From assembly GCF_018780585.1 (NCBI RefSeq), contig NZ_JADMJL010000022.1, forward strand, positions 1-64,000: 64,000 nt of DNA, read 5' to 3'. The translations under genes and the position numbers were made by a program. Source of the stretch: Methyloversatilis discipulorum. Lineage in GTDB: Bacteria > Pseudomonadota > Gammaproteobacteria > Burkholderiales > Rhodocyclaceae. This document shows, piece by piece, positions 57,009-64,000 of the stretch (positions within the stretch are counted from its first letter, which is position 1; each line of letters begins with the position of its first letter). The notes beneath the pieces are model-generated. The model was not told the origin of the DNA and did no database searches. It was given only the letters and a program-made list of their open reading frames with translations.

Positions 57009-59531
57009 ATGGACGCCCATGACATGGATGCCGCTCGCACCGGGGTGCTGATCGTAGACGCCGATCCGCAGGATGCGGAACGGCTGCGCAGCGCGCTGGA
57101 GGGCGGAGAGGCGCACGCGATGACCGGGCGCCCCTATCTGGTCGAGTGCGTGAGCGCGCTTGCCGATGCGCGCGAGCGCTTGGCCGCTGGCGGCATTGCC
57201 GTCGTGCTGCTCGACCTGGATCCGACCGCCTTCGACGCGCTCGATGCCTGCGAGCAGCTGTGCGTGCTCGCCCCCGACGCACTCGTGCTGGTGCTGGCCG
57301 AGGCCGACGGCGAAGCACGCGCCCGTGCAGCCCTGCAGCGCGGCGCTCACGACTTCCTGCTCCGGGGATACACCGACGCGCACTGGCTGGCGCGCACGGT
57401 GGACCACGCGATGGAAAGACGGGCAGCCGCAGGAGCGCTGCGCTTCAGCGAAGCGCGCTTTCGCGCGATCAGCGATGCCTCTCCGTTGGGCATCCTGGTG
57501 ACCGACGCACAGGGTCACTGCACCTATACCAATGCCGCCTACCGCACGATCTCCGGACTCGATTCCGGACAGGCCGAGGGCATGCACTGGAGCAGCTTCA
57601 TCCACCCCGATGACCGCCGCCGCGTACGACGGGAATGGGCTGCGGCGCAGCAGGGCGCCGCCGCCTTCAGCGCGGAGATGCGCCTGCTGCGCCGCGATGG
57701 CATCGTCGTATGGGCGCGACTGCATGCGGCCTTCATGGCGGATGGCGGCCTGCCCCGAGGATGCGTGCAGACGGTCGAGGACATCACCGGCCGCAAGGCG
57801 GCCGAGGCGGTGCTGCAGCAGGCCGAGGAGGCGCTGTTCGACGAGAAGGAGCGGGCGCAGGTCACGCTGAACTCGATTGGCGACGCAGTGCTGGCCACCG
57901 ATGTCGACGGCTGCGTGAGCTATATGAACCGGGTCGCCGAGTCGATGACCGGCTGGACGGCGCGCGAGGCGCTGGGGCGGCCGCTGACCGAAGTATTCGC
58001 CGTCATCGACGGCACCACCCGCGCCGTGGCCGCCAATCCGGCGCAGCGTGCCGTCGCCGAGGACCGGACGGTCGGTCTGGCGATGGATTGCCTGCTCATC
58101 CGGCGCGACGGCGTCGAACTGCCGATCGAGGATTCGGCCGCTCCGATACACGACCGCCATGGCCGGGTGACCGGCGCCGTCATCGTGTTCCATGACGTCA
58201 GCCAGTCGCGCGCCATGACCGTGCGCATGGCGCACATGGCACAGCACGACTTCCTGACCGGACTGCCCAACCGGGTCCTGCTGACCGAGCGGCTGGCGCA
58301 GGCGATCGGCCAGGCGGCGCGCCACCACAAGCAGGTCGCGCTGCTTTTCATCGACCTCGATTTCTTCAAGCGCATCAACGATTCGCTCGGCCATGCCGTG
58401 GGCGACCAGTTGCTGCAGTGTGTGGCCGAACGGCTGGCGGGTTGCGTGCGCACGACAGACTCGGTGTGCCGCCAGGGCGGCGACGAATTCGTCATCCTGC
58501 TGGCCGAGATCGAACAGCCGCAGGATGCCGCCGGCGTGGCCGACAAGTTGCACCAGGCTTTCATCGAGCCACAGCAGGTCGCCGGGCACGCGCTGCAGAT
58601 CACGCTGAGCATCGGCATCAGCGTCTATCCGGACGACGGCAACACGGCGGATGCCATGATGCAGAACGCCGATACCGCGATGTACCACGCCAAGGCGCAG
58701 GGCCGGAACAACTGTCAGTTCTTCACGCCCGAAATGAACGCGCGTGCAGTGCATCGCCTGCTCATCGAGAGCGGTCTGCGCCGGGCCTTGGGGAACGCCG
58801 AGTTCCGGCTGCACTATCAGCCGCAGATGAATCTGGCGTCAGGCAGCATGACCGGCGCCGAGGCGCTGCTGCGCTGGCGCGATCCGGACCACGGGCTGAT
58901 CCCTCCAGCGCAGTTCATACAGATCGCCGAAGAGTGCGGGCTCATCGTGCCGATCGGACAGTGGGTGATGCGCGAAGCGTGCCGGCAGATACGCGCCTGG
59001 CAGGAGGCCGGGCTGCGCGTGGTGCCGGTCGCCGTCAACATTTCGGCGGTCGAACTGTGGCGACCGGGCTTCGCGGACAGCGTTGCGCGCATCCTCGGTG
59101 AAGCCGGCGTGCCGCCGCACCTGCTGGAGCTCGAGCTGACCGAGAGCCGGCTGATGGAGGACGCCGAATCGTCGATGAGCGTACTGAAATCGCTCAAGTG
59201 CATCGGCGTGCAGCTGGTGATCGACGATTTCGGAACCGGCTATTCCAGCCTGAGCTATCTGCGACGCTTTCCGTTCGACACCCTGAAGATCGACCAGTCC
59301 TTCGTGCACGACCTCGACAGCGACGAGGGCGACGACGGCATCGTCGGCGCCATCATCGGCATGGCCACTCATCTGCGGCAGAAGGTGATCGCGGAGGGGG
59401 TGGAGACCGAGCAGCAGCTTGCCCTGTTGCGCATCCGGCAGTGCGAGTCGGTGCAGGGACATCTGCTCGGCCGACCGGTGGATGCCGACGCGTTCGCCAG
59501 CCTTCTTGCGCAGCGTATGCCGCTGCGCTGA
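57009..59531 (+). CDS. REC-like - PAS - PAS - GGDEF - EAL cyclic-di-GMP protein
   Basis: 840 residues. A receiver-like domain (about 10-130; VLIVDADPQDAERLRSAL, VVLLDLDP) starts the protein, then two PAS domains (about 150-280 and 285-405), GGDEF with an intact signature at 490-494 (QGGDEFVILL) and EAL at 618-620 (GAEALLRW, also VNISAVELW, VIDDFGTGYSSLSYL). Both catalytic signatures are complete, so it could make or degrade cyclic-di-GMP. No membrane helix is visible. ATG 57009 with GGGAG upstream was preferred to the longer frame that overlaps the zinc-ribbon gene. Confidence 0.92.
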   Translation: MDAHDMDAARTGVLIVDADPQDAERLRSALEGGEAHAMTGRPYLVECVSALADARERLAAGGIAVVLLDLDPTAFDALDACEQLCVLAPDALVLVLAEADGEARARAALQRGAHDFLLRGYTDAHWLARTVDHAMERRAAAGALRFSEARFRAISDASPLGILVTDAQGHCTYTNAAYRTISGLDSGQAEGMHWSSFIHPDDRRRVRREWAAAQQGAAAFSAEMRLLRRDGIVVWARLHAAFMADGGLPRGCVQTVEDITGRKAAEAVLQQAEEALFDEKERAQVTLNSIGDAVLATDVDGCVSYMNRVAESMTGWTAREALGRPLTEVFAVIDGTTRAVAANPAQRAVAEDRTVGLAMDCLLIRRDGVELPIEDSAAPIHDRHGRVTGAVIVFHDVSQSRAMTVRMAHMAQHDFLTGLPNRVLLTERLAQAIGQAARHHKQVALLFIDLDFFKRINDSLGHAVGDQLLQCVAERLAGCVRTTDSVCRQGGDEFVILLAEIEQPQDAAGVADKLHQAFIEPQQVAGHALQITLSIGISVYPDDGNTADAMMQNADTAMYHAKAQGRNNCQFFTPEMNARAVHRLLIESGLRRALGNAEFRLHYQPQMNLASGSMTGAEALLRWRDPDHGLIPPAQFIQIAEECGLIVPIGQWVMREACRQIRAWQEAGLRVVPVAVNISAVELWRPGFADSVARILGEAGVPPHLLELELTESRLMEDAESSMSVLKSLKCIGVQLVIDDFGTGYSSLSYLRRFPFDTLKIDQSFVHDLDSDEGDDGIVGAIIGMATHLRQKVIAEGVETEQQLALLRIRQCESVQGHLLGRPVDADAFASLLAQRMPLR

Positions 59532-59540
59532 AGGCGCTGG

Positions 59541-59554
59541 GTACGCCAGCGTAC
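59541..59554. promoter_or_regulatory. GTACG-N4-CGTAC palindrome before the DUF4398-OmpA operon
   Basis: An exact copy, GTACG-CCAG-CGTAC, followed by CGAC as in the csbD copy. It begins 9 bases after the stop of the GGDEF-EAL gene and lies 129 bases before the DUF4398 start. The hexamer at the expected -10 distance (AACACT) is weak. Confidence 0.6.
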
Positions 59555-59682
59555 CGACCTGCGGGTGCGGCGGCGCAACACTGATGTCCGAACGATGCGG
59601 CGGCAGCGCACCCCTGGGGTGCGCATCGCGCCGTGACCGCACGGCGACCGGTGTCGCCGGCGGCTTCAACAGGGAACACGAT

Positions 59683-60075
59683 ATGAACAAGCACTCCAGC
59701 CCGTACCGGGCAGGCCGGCAGGGCGTCGCCGCAGTGGCGGTGCTGATGGCGCTCGTCGGCTGTGCGTCGACACCACCGCCCACCGCATCACTGCAGGCAG
59801 CCGAGCGGGCCATCGCAAGCGCCGAGCAGGCGCGCGTGACCGACTTTGCCGCCAGCGAACTGGGCGAGGCTCGCGACAAGCTCAACGCTGCCCGTGACGC
59901 CGTGCGGCAGGAAGACATGGGGCGCGCCTATCGACTGGCCGAGCAGTCCCGCGTCGCCGCCGAACTGGCATCCGCCCGTGCCGCTCTGGCACGTGCCCGC
60001 GCCGTGAATGCGGACATGAGCCGCAGCACCGACACGCTGAAGCAGGAAATGCAGCGCAACACCGGAGACCGCTGA
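59683..60075 (+). CDS. DUF4398 lipoprotein
   Basis: 130 residues. Signal peptide with lipobox (VLMALVGCASTPPP), then a long alanine-rich helix (LQAAERAIASAEQARVTDF, ASELGEARDKLNAARDAVR, YRLAEQSRVAAELASARA), the hallmark of DUF4398, which often precedes an OmpA-like partner. Probably a periplasmic coiled-coil lipoprotein linked to peptidoglycan stress. Its stop overlaps the next start (TGATG), so the pair is translationally coupled. Confidence 0.87.
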   Translation: MNKHSSPYRAGRQGVAAVAVLMALVGCASTPPPTASLQAAERAIASAEQARVTDFAASELGEARDKLNAARDAVRQEDMGRAYRLAEQSRVAAELASARAALARARAVNADMSRSTDTLKQEMQRNTGDR

Positions 60076-60983
60076 TGGACATCACCCGATACGCCGCGAC
60101 CAGACTGGGGGCAGCCGTTCTGAGCACGATTGCGCTGGCCGCCTGTTCGACACTTCCCGACGCCTCACCCGGTGCCGACGCGGCACGCAACAAGCTTGCG
60201 CAACTGCAGGCCGACCCGCAGCTAGCGCGCCGGGCTCCGGAGGCACTCCGCGATGCCGAAGCGGCGGTGCGCGAGGCGGAACTGCCGCCACGCGACAGCG
60301 AACAGGCAGCACATCGCGTCGTGATGGCTGAACGCAGGATTGATATCGCGCGGGCACTGGCCGAAGCGCGGCTGGCGGAAGACCAGCGCAGCCAACTCGC
60401 CGCGCAGCGCGAAGGCGCGCGACTGGATGCCCGGACGCGTGAGGCCGACGTCGCTCGGGACGATGCCACATCGGCGCGCAGTGACGCCGAGGACGCCCGC
60501 GGCGACGCCGAGCTGTCGCGCCGTCAGGCCGAGACTGCGCGGGCGGATGCGGCCAGGGCGGAACAGGCGAATGCGGACGCTCAGGCACGGATGGATGAGC
60601 TCGAAGCCCGTCCGACCGATCGCGGTCTGGTCATTACGCTGGGTGACGTGCTGTTTCGCAGCGGCGAAGCGGGGTTGATTGCAGGCGTCGCACCGGACCT
60701 GGACAAGCTTGCGGCGTTCATGGAGGCCTATCCGGAGCGCACCGCGACAGTCGAGGGGCACACCGACAACGTGGGCCGCGGTGACGCCAATCTCGGCCTG
60801 TCGCAGCGACGGGCCGATTCGGTGAAGGCCTATCTGGTGGCCCGCGGCGTTTCGTCGTCGCGCATCGTCGCCTCCGGCATGGGCGAACATGCACCGATCG
60901 CCAGCAACGAGTCCGCCAACGGGCGGCAGCAGAACCGCCGCGTCGACATCATCATCAACACCGCGGGCGACGGTCGCCGCTGA
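60075..60983 (+). CDS. OmpA-family lipoprotein with DUF4398-like helical region
   Basis: 302 residues. Signal peptide with lipobox (IALAACSTLPD), an Ala/Arg/Asp-rich helical middle (about 30-180; ARSDAEDARGDAELSRRQAE, TARADAARAEQ), then an OmpA C-terminal peptidoglycan-binding domain (GDVLFRSGEAGL, TVEGHTDNVGRGDANLGLS, QRRADSVKAYLVARGV, NRRVDIII). It should tether the outer membrane to the peptidoglycan. It forms an operon with the preceding gene. Confidence 0.93.
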   Translation: MDITRYAATRLGAAVLSTIALAACSTLPDASPGADAARNKLAQLQADPQLARRAPEALRDAEAAVREAELPPRDSEQAAHRVVMAERRIDIARALAEARLAEDQRSQLAAQREGARLDARTREADVARDDATSARSDAEDARGDAELSRRQAETARADAARAEQANADAQARMDELEARPTDRGLVITLGDVLFRSGEAGLIAGVAPDLDKLAAFMEAYPERTATVEGHTDNVGRGDANLGLSQRRADSVKAYLVARGVSSSRIVASGMGEHAPIASNESANGRQQNRRVDIIINTAGDGRR

Positions 60984-61015
60984 CGCAACGGTGGTGTCCG
61001 GGCAGTTCTCCGCTG

Positions 61016-61053
61016 CCCGGAAGCTATGTACGGTAACGCACATAGCTTCCGGG
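61016..61053. promoter_or_regulatory. 38-bp inverted repeat containing a shared palindrome, with a -10-like hexamer
   Basis: CCCGGAAGCTATGT (61016-61029) and ACATAGCTTCCGGG (61040-61053) are perfect 14-base arms. The core GTACG-GTAA-CGCAC (61028-61041) is one change from the exact palindrome. TATAGT (61065-61070) begins 30.5 bases from the centre, which would put the centre near -42 from a start at about 61077, the classical position for a Crp/Fnr class II activator. The hairpin could instead belong to the OmpA gene's 3' end. Confidence 0.6.
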
Positions 61054-61087
61054 TGATCGCTTGCTATAGTGATTTCAAGTGTTTTCC

Positions 61088-61113
61088 AGCGTGCATGCAG
61101 CACGCTTTTTTTT
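61088..61113 (+). terminator. Intrinsic terminator in the leader of the second Crp-type gene
   Basis: AGCGTGC-ATGCA-GCACGCT is a perfect 7-bp stem with a 5-base loop, followed by a run of eight T (61106-61113). It is 32 bases before the GTG start of the regulator. It either ends the DUF4398-OmpA transcript or attenuates transcription that starts at the -10-like hexamer at 61065. Confidence 0.85.
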
Positions 61114-61144
61114 GATTACCCAAAGTCGCTGGAGGGCGCTGAAC

Positions 61145-61861
61145 GTGAACGCCGCAGACCCGAAAAGCAACCGTCTGCTTGCCGCACTGCCCGAGGCCGA
61201 CTGGCCGCGCTGGCAGCCCCTGCTGGAATGGGTCGATATGCCGCTGGGCGAGGTGCTGTACGAATCCGGCCGCACCCTCAGCCATGTCTACTTTCCGACC
61301 AGCGCCATCGTGTCGCTGCTCTACGTAATGGAGAACGGCGCCTCGGCGGAGATCGCCGTGGTCGGCAACGAAGGCGTAGTCGGCATTTCGCTGTTCATGG
61401 GCGGCGAGTCGACGCCCAGCCGCGCGGTCGTGCAGAGTGCCGGCAGGGGCGTGCGCATGCGCGCGCAGACGATCAAGGAAGAATTCAACCGCGCCGGCCC
61501 TGTCATGCATCTGTTGCTGCGCTACACGCAGGCGCTGATCACGCAGATGGCGCAGACGGCGGTGTGCAACCGCCACCACACGCTGGACCAGCAGCTGTGC
61601 CGCTGGCTGCTGCTGAGCCTGGACCGCCTGCAGGGCAGCGAGCTGACGATGACGCAGGAACTGATCGCCAACATGCTGGGCGTGCGTCGCGAAGGCGTGA
61701 CCGAGGCCGCTCTGAAGCTGCAGAAGATCGGCCTGATCCGCTACGCGCGCGGCCACATCCACGTGCTCGACCGGGCAGGGCTGGAGGCGCGTACCTGCGA
61801 GTGCTACGCGGTGGTGAAGAAGGAATACGACAGGCTGCTGCCAGACCGCACGGCGACGTAA
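61145..61861 (+). CDS. Crp/Fnr-type transcriptional regulator (second paralogue)
   Basis: 238 residues from GTG 61145 with GGAGGG 8 bases upstream. The beta barrel (VYFPTSAIVSLLYVMENGAS, VVGNEGVVGISLFMGG) has no cysteine cluster, and the HTH region reads TQELIANMLGVRREGVTEAA. It matches the first paralogue (41774-42505) over its whole length. The recognition helix is one residue different in type at two positions (V/E, H/E). It is preceded by a palindrome and a terminator-like hairpin. Ligand and targets are unknown; binding to the shared palindrome is proposed. Confidence 0.9.
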   Translation: MNAADPKSNRLLAALPEADWPRWQPLLEWVDMPLGEVLYESGRTLSHVYFPTSAIVSLLYVMENGASAEIAVVGNEGVVGISLFMGGESTPSRAVVQSAGRGVRMRAQTIKEEFNRAGPVMHLLLRYTQALITQMAQTAVCNRHHTLDQQLCRWLLLSLDRLQGSELTMTQELIANMLGVRREGVTEAALKLQKIGLIRYARGHIHVLDRAGLEARTCECYAVVKKEYDRLLPDRTAT

Positions 61862-61916
61862 TGGCCATCGCGGGTCAGGTAGTGCGCTATGCAATTCCCG
61901 CTGTGGTGAGCATGTT

Positions 61917-64000
61917 CTATCCCACCCCCATCATGTGCGCAAAGCCGTGCGGTGACGCCTGCTGCATTTTCAGCAAGGCCTCGAATTCCGCAGCCGGCAG
62001 CGGTTTCGCGAACAGATAACCCTGCGCGTAGTCGCAGCCCAGCCCGTCGAGGATGTCGCGTTGCGCCACCGTTTCGACGCCTTCCGCCACCACCTCGATG
62101 CCCAGCTTGTGCGCCAGCAGCACGATGGCCTCCGGCAGAGCCGTGCCGGACGGATCCACGGTCATGTTGCGGACGAAGGACTGGTCGAGCTTCAGGTAGT
62201 CCATGTCGAACTTGCTCAGGTATGACAGCGCCGAATAACCGGTGCCGAAGTCGTCGATCGAAATCTGCATGCCCGCCTCGCGGAATTTCTGCAGCTGTCG
62301 CGACACGCTGCTGCTGGCGTCGAGCAGCAGGCTTTCGGTGATTTCGATCACCACGCTGTCGCCCGGCAGGCCGAGCGCTTCGATGTGGGCCACCCAGTTG
62401 GCGTGGCCCTCGCTGCGCGCGAACTGGGCCGGCGACATGTTCACGCCCATCTGCAGTTCCGGCGCGTAGTGCGCACGCCAGTGCAGCAGCTGGCGGGTCG
62501 CGTCGCGGAACACGCGGTCGCCGATCGGCACGATGAGGCCGGTTTCCTCGGCCAGCGGGATGAAATCGGCCGGGCTGACCAGGCCGCGCTCCGGATGCAT
62601 CCAGCGCAACAGCGCCTCGGCCTTGTGGATGCGCCCGCTGCTCAGGCTGATGATGGGCTGGTAGTGCAGCACGAACTGGTCGTTGTCGACCGCGGTGCGC
62701 AGGTCCTGCACCAGTTGCTGGCGCCTGAGCGCCGCCTCCTGCATCGAACTGACGAAGTAGTTGAAGCGGTCGCGCCCGGCATCCTTGGCGCCGTACATCG
62801 CCTGATCGGCGTTGCGGATCAGGCTGTCGGCGTCGGTGCCGTCCTGCGGGTAGACGGTAATGCCGATGCTGGCCGACAGATGGGCGTGGGCGTGGCCGAG
62901 TTCGAACGGCGCCTGCAGCGCCCGCAGCACCTCGCCAGCGATGCGTTCGGTTCCGGCGGGGTCGTCCTGCTCCGACAGGATGACGGTAAACTCGTCGCCG
63001 CCCAACCGCGCCACCGTGTCGGACTCGCGCACGCAACTCGTGATGCGACGCGCGGCCTCGATCAGCACGAGGTCACCGGTCTGGTGGCCGAAGGCGTCAT
63101 TCACGTCCTTGAAGCGGTCGAGGTCGATGAACATCAGCACCATCGGGTGGCCGCTGCGGTGCGACTTGCGCAGTTCCTGCTCCAGCCGGTCGCGGAACAT
63201 GCGGCGGTTCGGCAGCTGGGTCAGCACGTCGTAGTTCGCCTGCGTCCAGATCAGCTCCTCGGTGCGCTTCTGTTCGGTGATGTCGCGGATGAAGGCGCTG
63301 AACTCGTAGGTGCCGCGATGCATGTTGGCGGAGATGGTCAGTTCGATCGGCAGATCGTGTCCGTGACGATGACGGCCGCTGATCTTGACGCGCTTGTTCA
63401 GCACCGGGCCGACGCCCGATGCCATGAAGTGTTTCAGGCCGCGCACGTGAGCGTCGCGGAATTCCGGAGGAATGATAACGTCGTGCATCGGCCGGCCCAG
63501 CACCTCGGTTCGCGACCAGCCGAATATCCGTTCGGCCTGCGGGTTCCAGCCGGTGATCAGGCCGTCGGCGTTCATCTGCACGACCGCGTCGAGCGCAGAC
63601 TCGATGATGGCGCGCATGCGCGCATCGTCCTCTTCGCGCGCCGCCATCAGGCCGGTCAGGCCGTCGGCCATTTCGTTGAAGCTGGCCGCGACCTGCGCCA
63701 GCTCGTCCTGGCTGTCCGGGCGGATGCGTACCTTCAGGTCACCGCCGGCCAGCGCGTGTGCCGACGCGGCGAGTCCGGCCACGGTCCGCGTGATCGCGAA
63801 ATAGCCGCCGATGGCACAGTAGGCCGCTCCGACGAGCATCAGCAGGGCGACGCCGAGGGTCGTGTACAACGCCTGGTCGAGCCGGTCGATACGCTGGCGG
63901 ATCAGGTCTTCGGCGGTCGGCAGCAGCGACTGTTCGATCTGACGATAGATGCGGTCGATGGCCGCCGTCGTGCCGTCGTAGAACACCTGCGGTGACAGCG
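61917..64000 (-). CDS. Membrane HAMP-PAS-GGDEF-EAL protein, 5' end outside the window
   Basis: At least 694 codons on the minus strand, open to the right edge. A transmembrane segment (LGVALLMLVGAAYCAIGGY) is followed by HAMP (VAGLAASAHALAGGDLKVRI), PAS (LDAVVQMNADGLITGWNPQA), GGDEF (LGGDEFTVIL) and EAL (KAEALLRWMHPE, IDDFGTGYSALSYLSKF). Both enzymatic signatures are intact, so it probably makes or degrades cyclic-di-GMP in response to an extracytoplasmic signal. The missing N-terminus should hold the first membrane helix and a periplasmic sensor. The 3' end is convergent with the Crp-type gene. Confidence 0.93.
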   Translation of the reverse strand, partial: LSPQVFYDGTTAAIDRIYRQIEQSLLPTAEDLIRQRIDRLDQALYTTLGVALLMLVGAAYCAIGGYFAITRTVAGLAASAHALAGGDLKVRIRPDSQDELAQVAASFNEMADGLTGLMAAREEDDARMRAIIESALDAVVQMNADGLITGWNPQAERIFGWSRTEVLGRPMHDVIIPPEFRDAHVRGLKHFMASGVGPVLNKRVKISGRHRHGHDLPIELTISANMHRGTYEFSAFIRDITEQKRTEELIWTQANYDVLTQLPNRRMFRDRLEQELRKSHRSGHPMVLMFIDLDRFKDVNDAFGHQTGDLVLIEAARRITSCVRESDTVARLGGDEFTVILSEQDDPAGTERIAGEVLRALQAPFELGHAHAHLSASIGITVYPQDGTDADSLIRNADQAMYGAKDAGRDRFNYFVSSMQEAALRRQQLVQDLRTAVDNDQFVLHYQPIISLSSGRIHKAEALLRWMHPERGLVSPADFIPLAEETGLIVPIGDRVFRDATRQLLHWRAHYAPELQMGVNMSPAQFARSEGHANWVAHIEALGLPGDSVVIEITESLLLDASSSVSRQLQKFREAGMQISIDDFGTGYSALSYLSKFDMDYLKLDQSFVRNMTVDPSGTALPEAIVLLAHKLGIEVVAEGVETVAQRDILDGLGCDYAQGYLFAKPLPAAEFEALLKMQQASPHGFAHMMGVG

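Overview
The window looks like a chromosomal segment of a high-GC betaproteobacterium. The gene order sdhCDAB-sdhE-gltA-sucA-sucB-lpd-zapE with a GntR gene in front and mdh divergent is a familiar betaproteobacterial arrangement. A complete pqqABCDE operon means PQQ-dependent dehydrogenases are probably used. A methylotroph or alcohol oxidiser of the Methyloversatilis/Rhodocyclales kind would fit, but that placement is inference. No rRNA, tRNA, CRISPR array, insertion sequence or prophage was seen.

Layout: 1-4.1 kb holds the end of a sulfate-binding protein gene and, divergent from it, a flavin-domain-only photolyase homologue, a DUF3429 membrane protein and a full-length photolyase/cryptochrome. 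4.1-8.3 kb (minus strand) holds a Cys/Met-metabolism PLP enzyme, an adenylate cyclase-FHA fusion, a CitE-like lyase and malate dehydrogenase. 8.5-21.2 kb is the TCA-cycle block: regulator, succinate dehydrogenase, citrate synthase, 2-oxoglutarate dehydrogenase and zapE. 21.4-25.7 kb is a secretin-like periplasmic protein and the PQQ operon, closed by a strong terminator. 25.8-37.8 kb is mixed: a metallophosphoesterase, an MHYT hybrid histidine kinase coupled to an HD-GYP response regulator, small periplasmic proteins, phosphatidylserine decarboxylase, a class III aminotransferase, an Mpo1-like membrane protein and an EAL-GGDEF protein. 37.8-41.7 kb holds an RluB-type pseudouridine synthase with a tandem-repeat N-terminus, and htpG.

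42-62 kb is the most unusual part. It is an envelope/osmotic-stress island made of small lipoproteins (glycine zipper, LEA-like, BON, DUF4398, OmpA), a DUF1328 and a DUF883 membrane protein, CsbD, a zinc-ribbon protein, phosphoketolase, a giant cyclic beta-glucan synthase and a PAS-GGDEF-EAL protein. Two related Crp/Fnr-type regulators sit at its two ends. Intergenic regions in this stretch carry a shared palindrome, GTACG-N4-CGTAC: three exact copies, two copies with one change and one weaker copy. In this reading I did not find it inside coding sequence. It may be the operator of a local regulon controlled by one or both Crp-like proteins. The copy before the distal regulator gene lies inside a 38-bp inverted repeat and is followed by an intrinsic terminator in the leader, which hints at autoregulation with attenuation. 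This is the best candidate for an undescribed system here.

The window ends inside a membrane-bound HAMP-PAS-GGDEF-EAL gene. Together with the HD-GYP and two other GGDEF/EAL proteins, this makes the segment rich in cyclic-di-GMP signalling.
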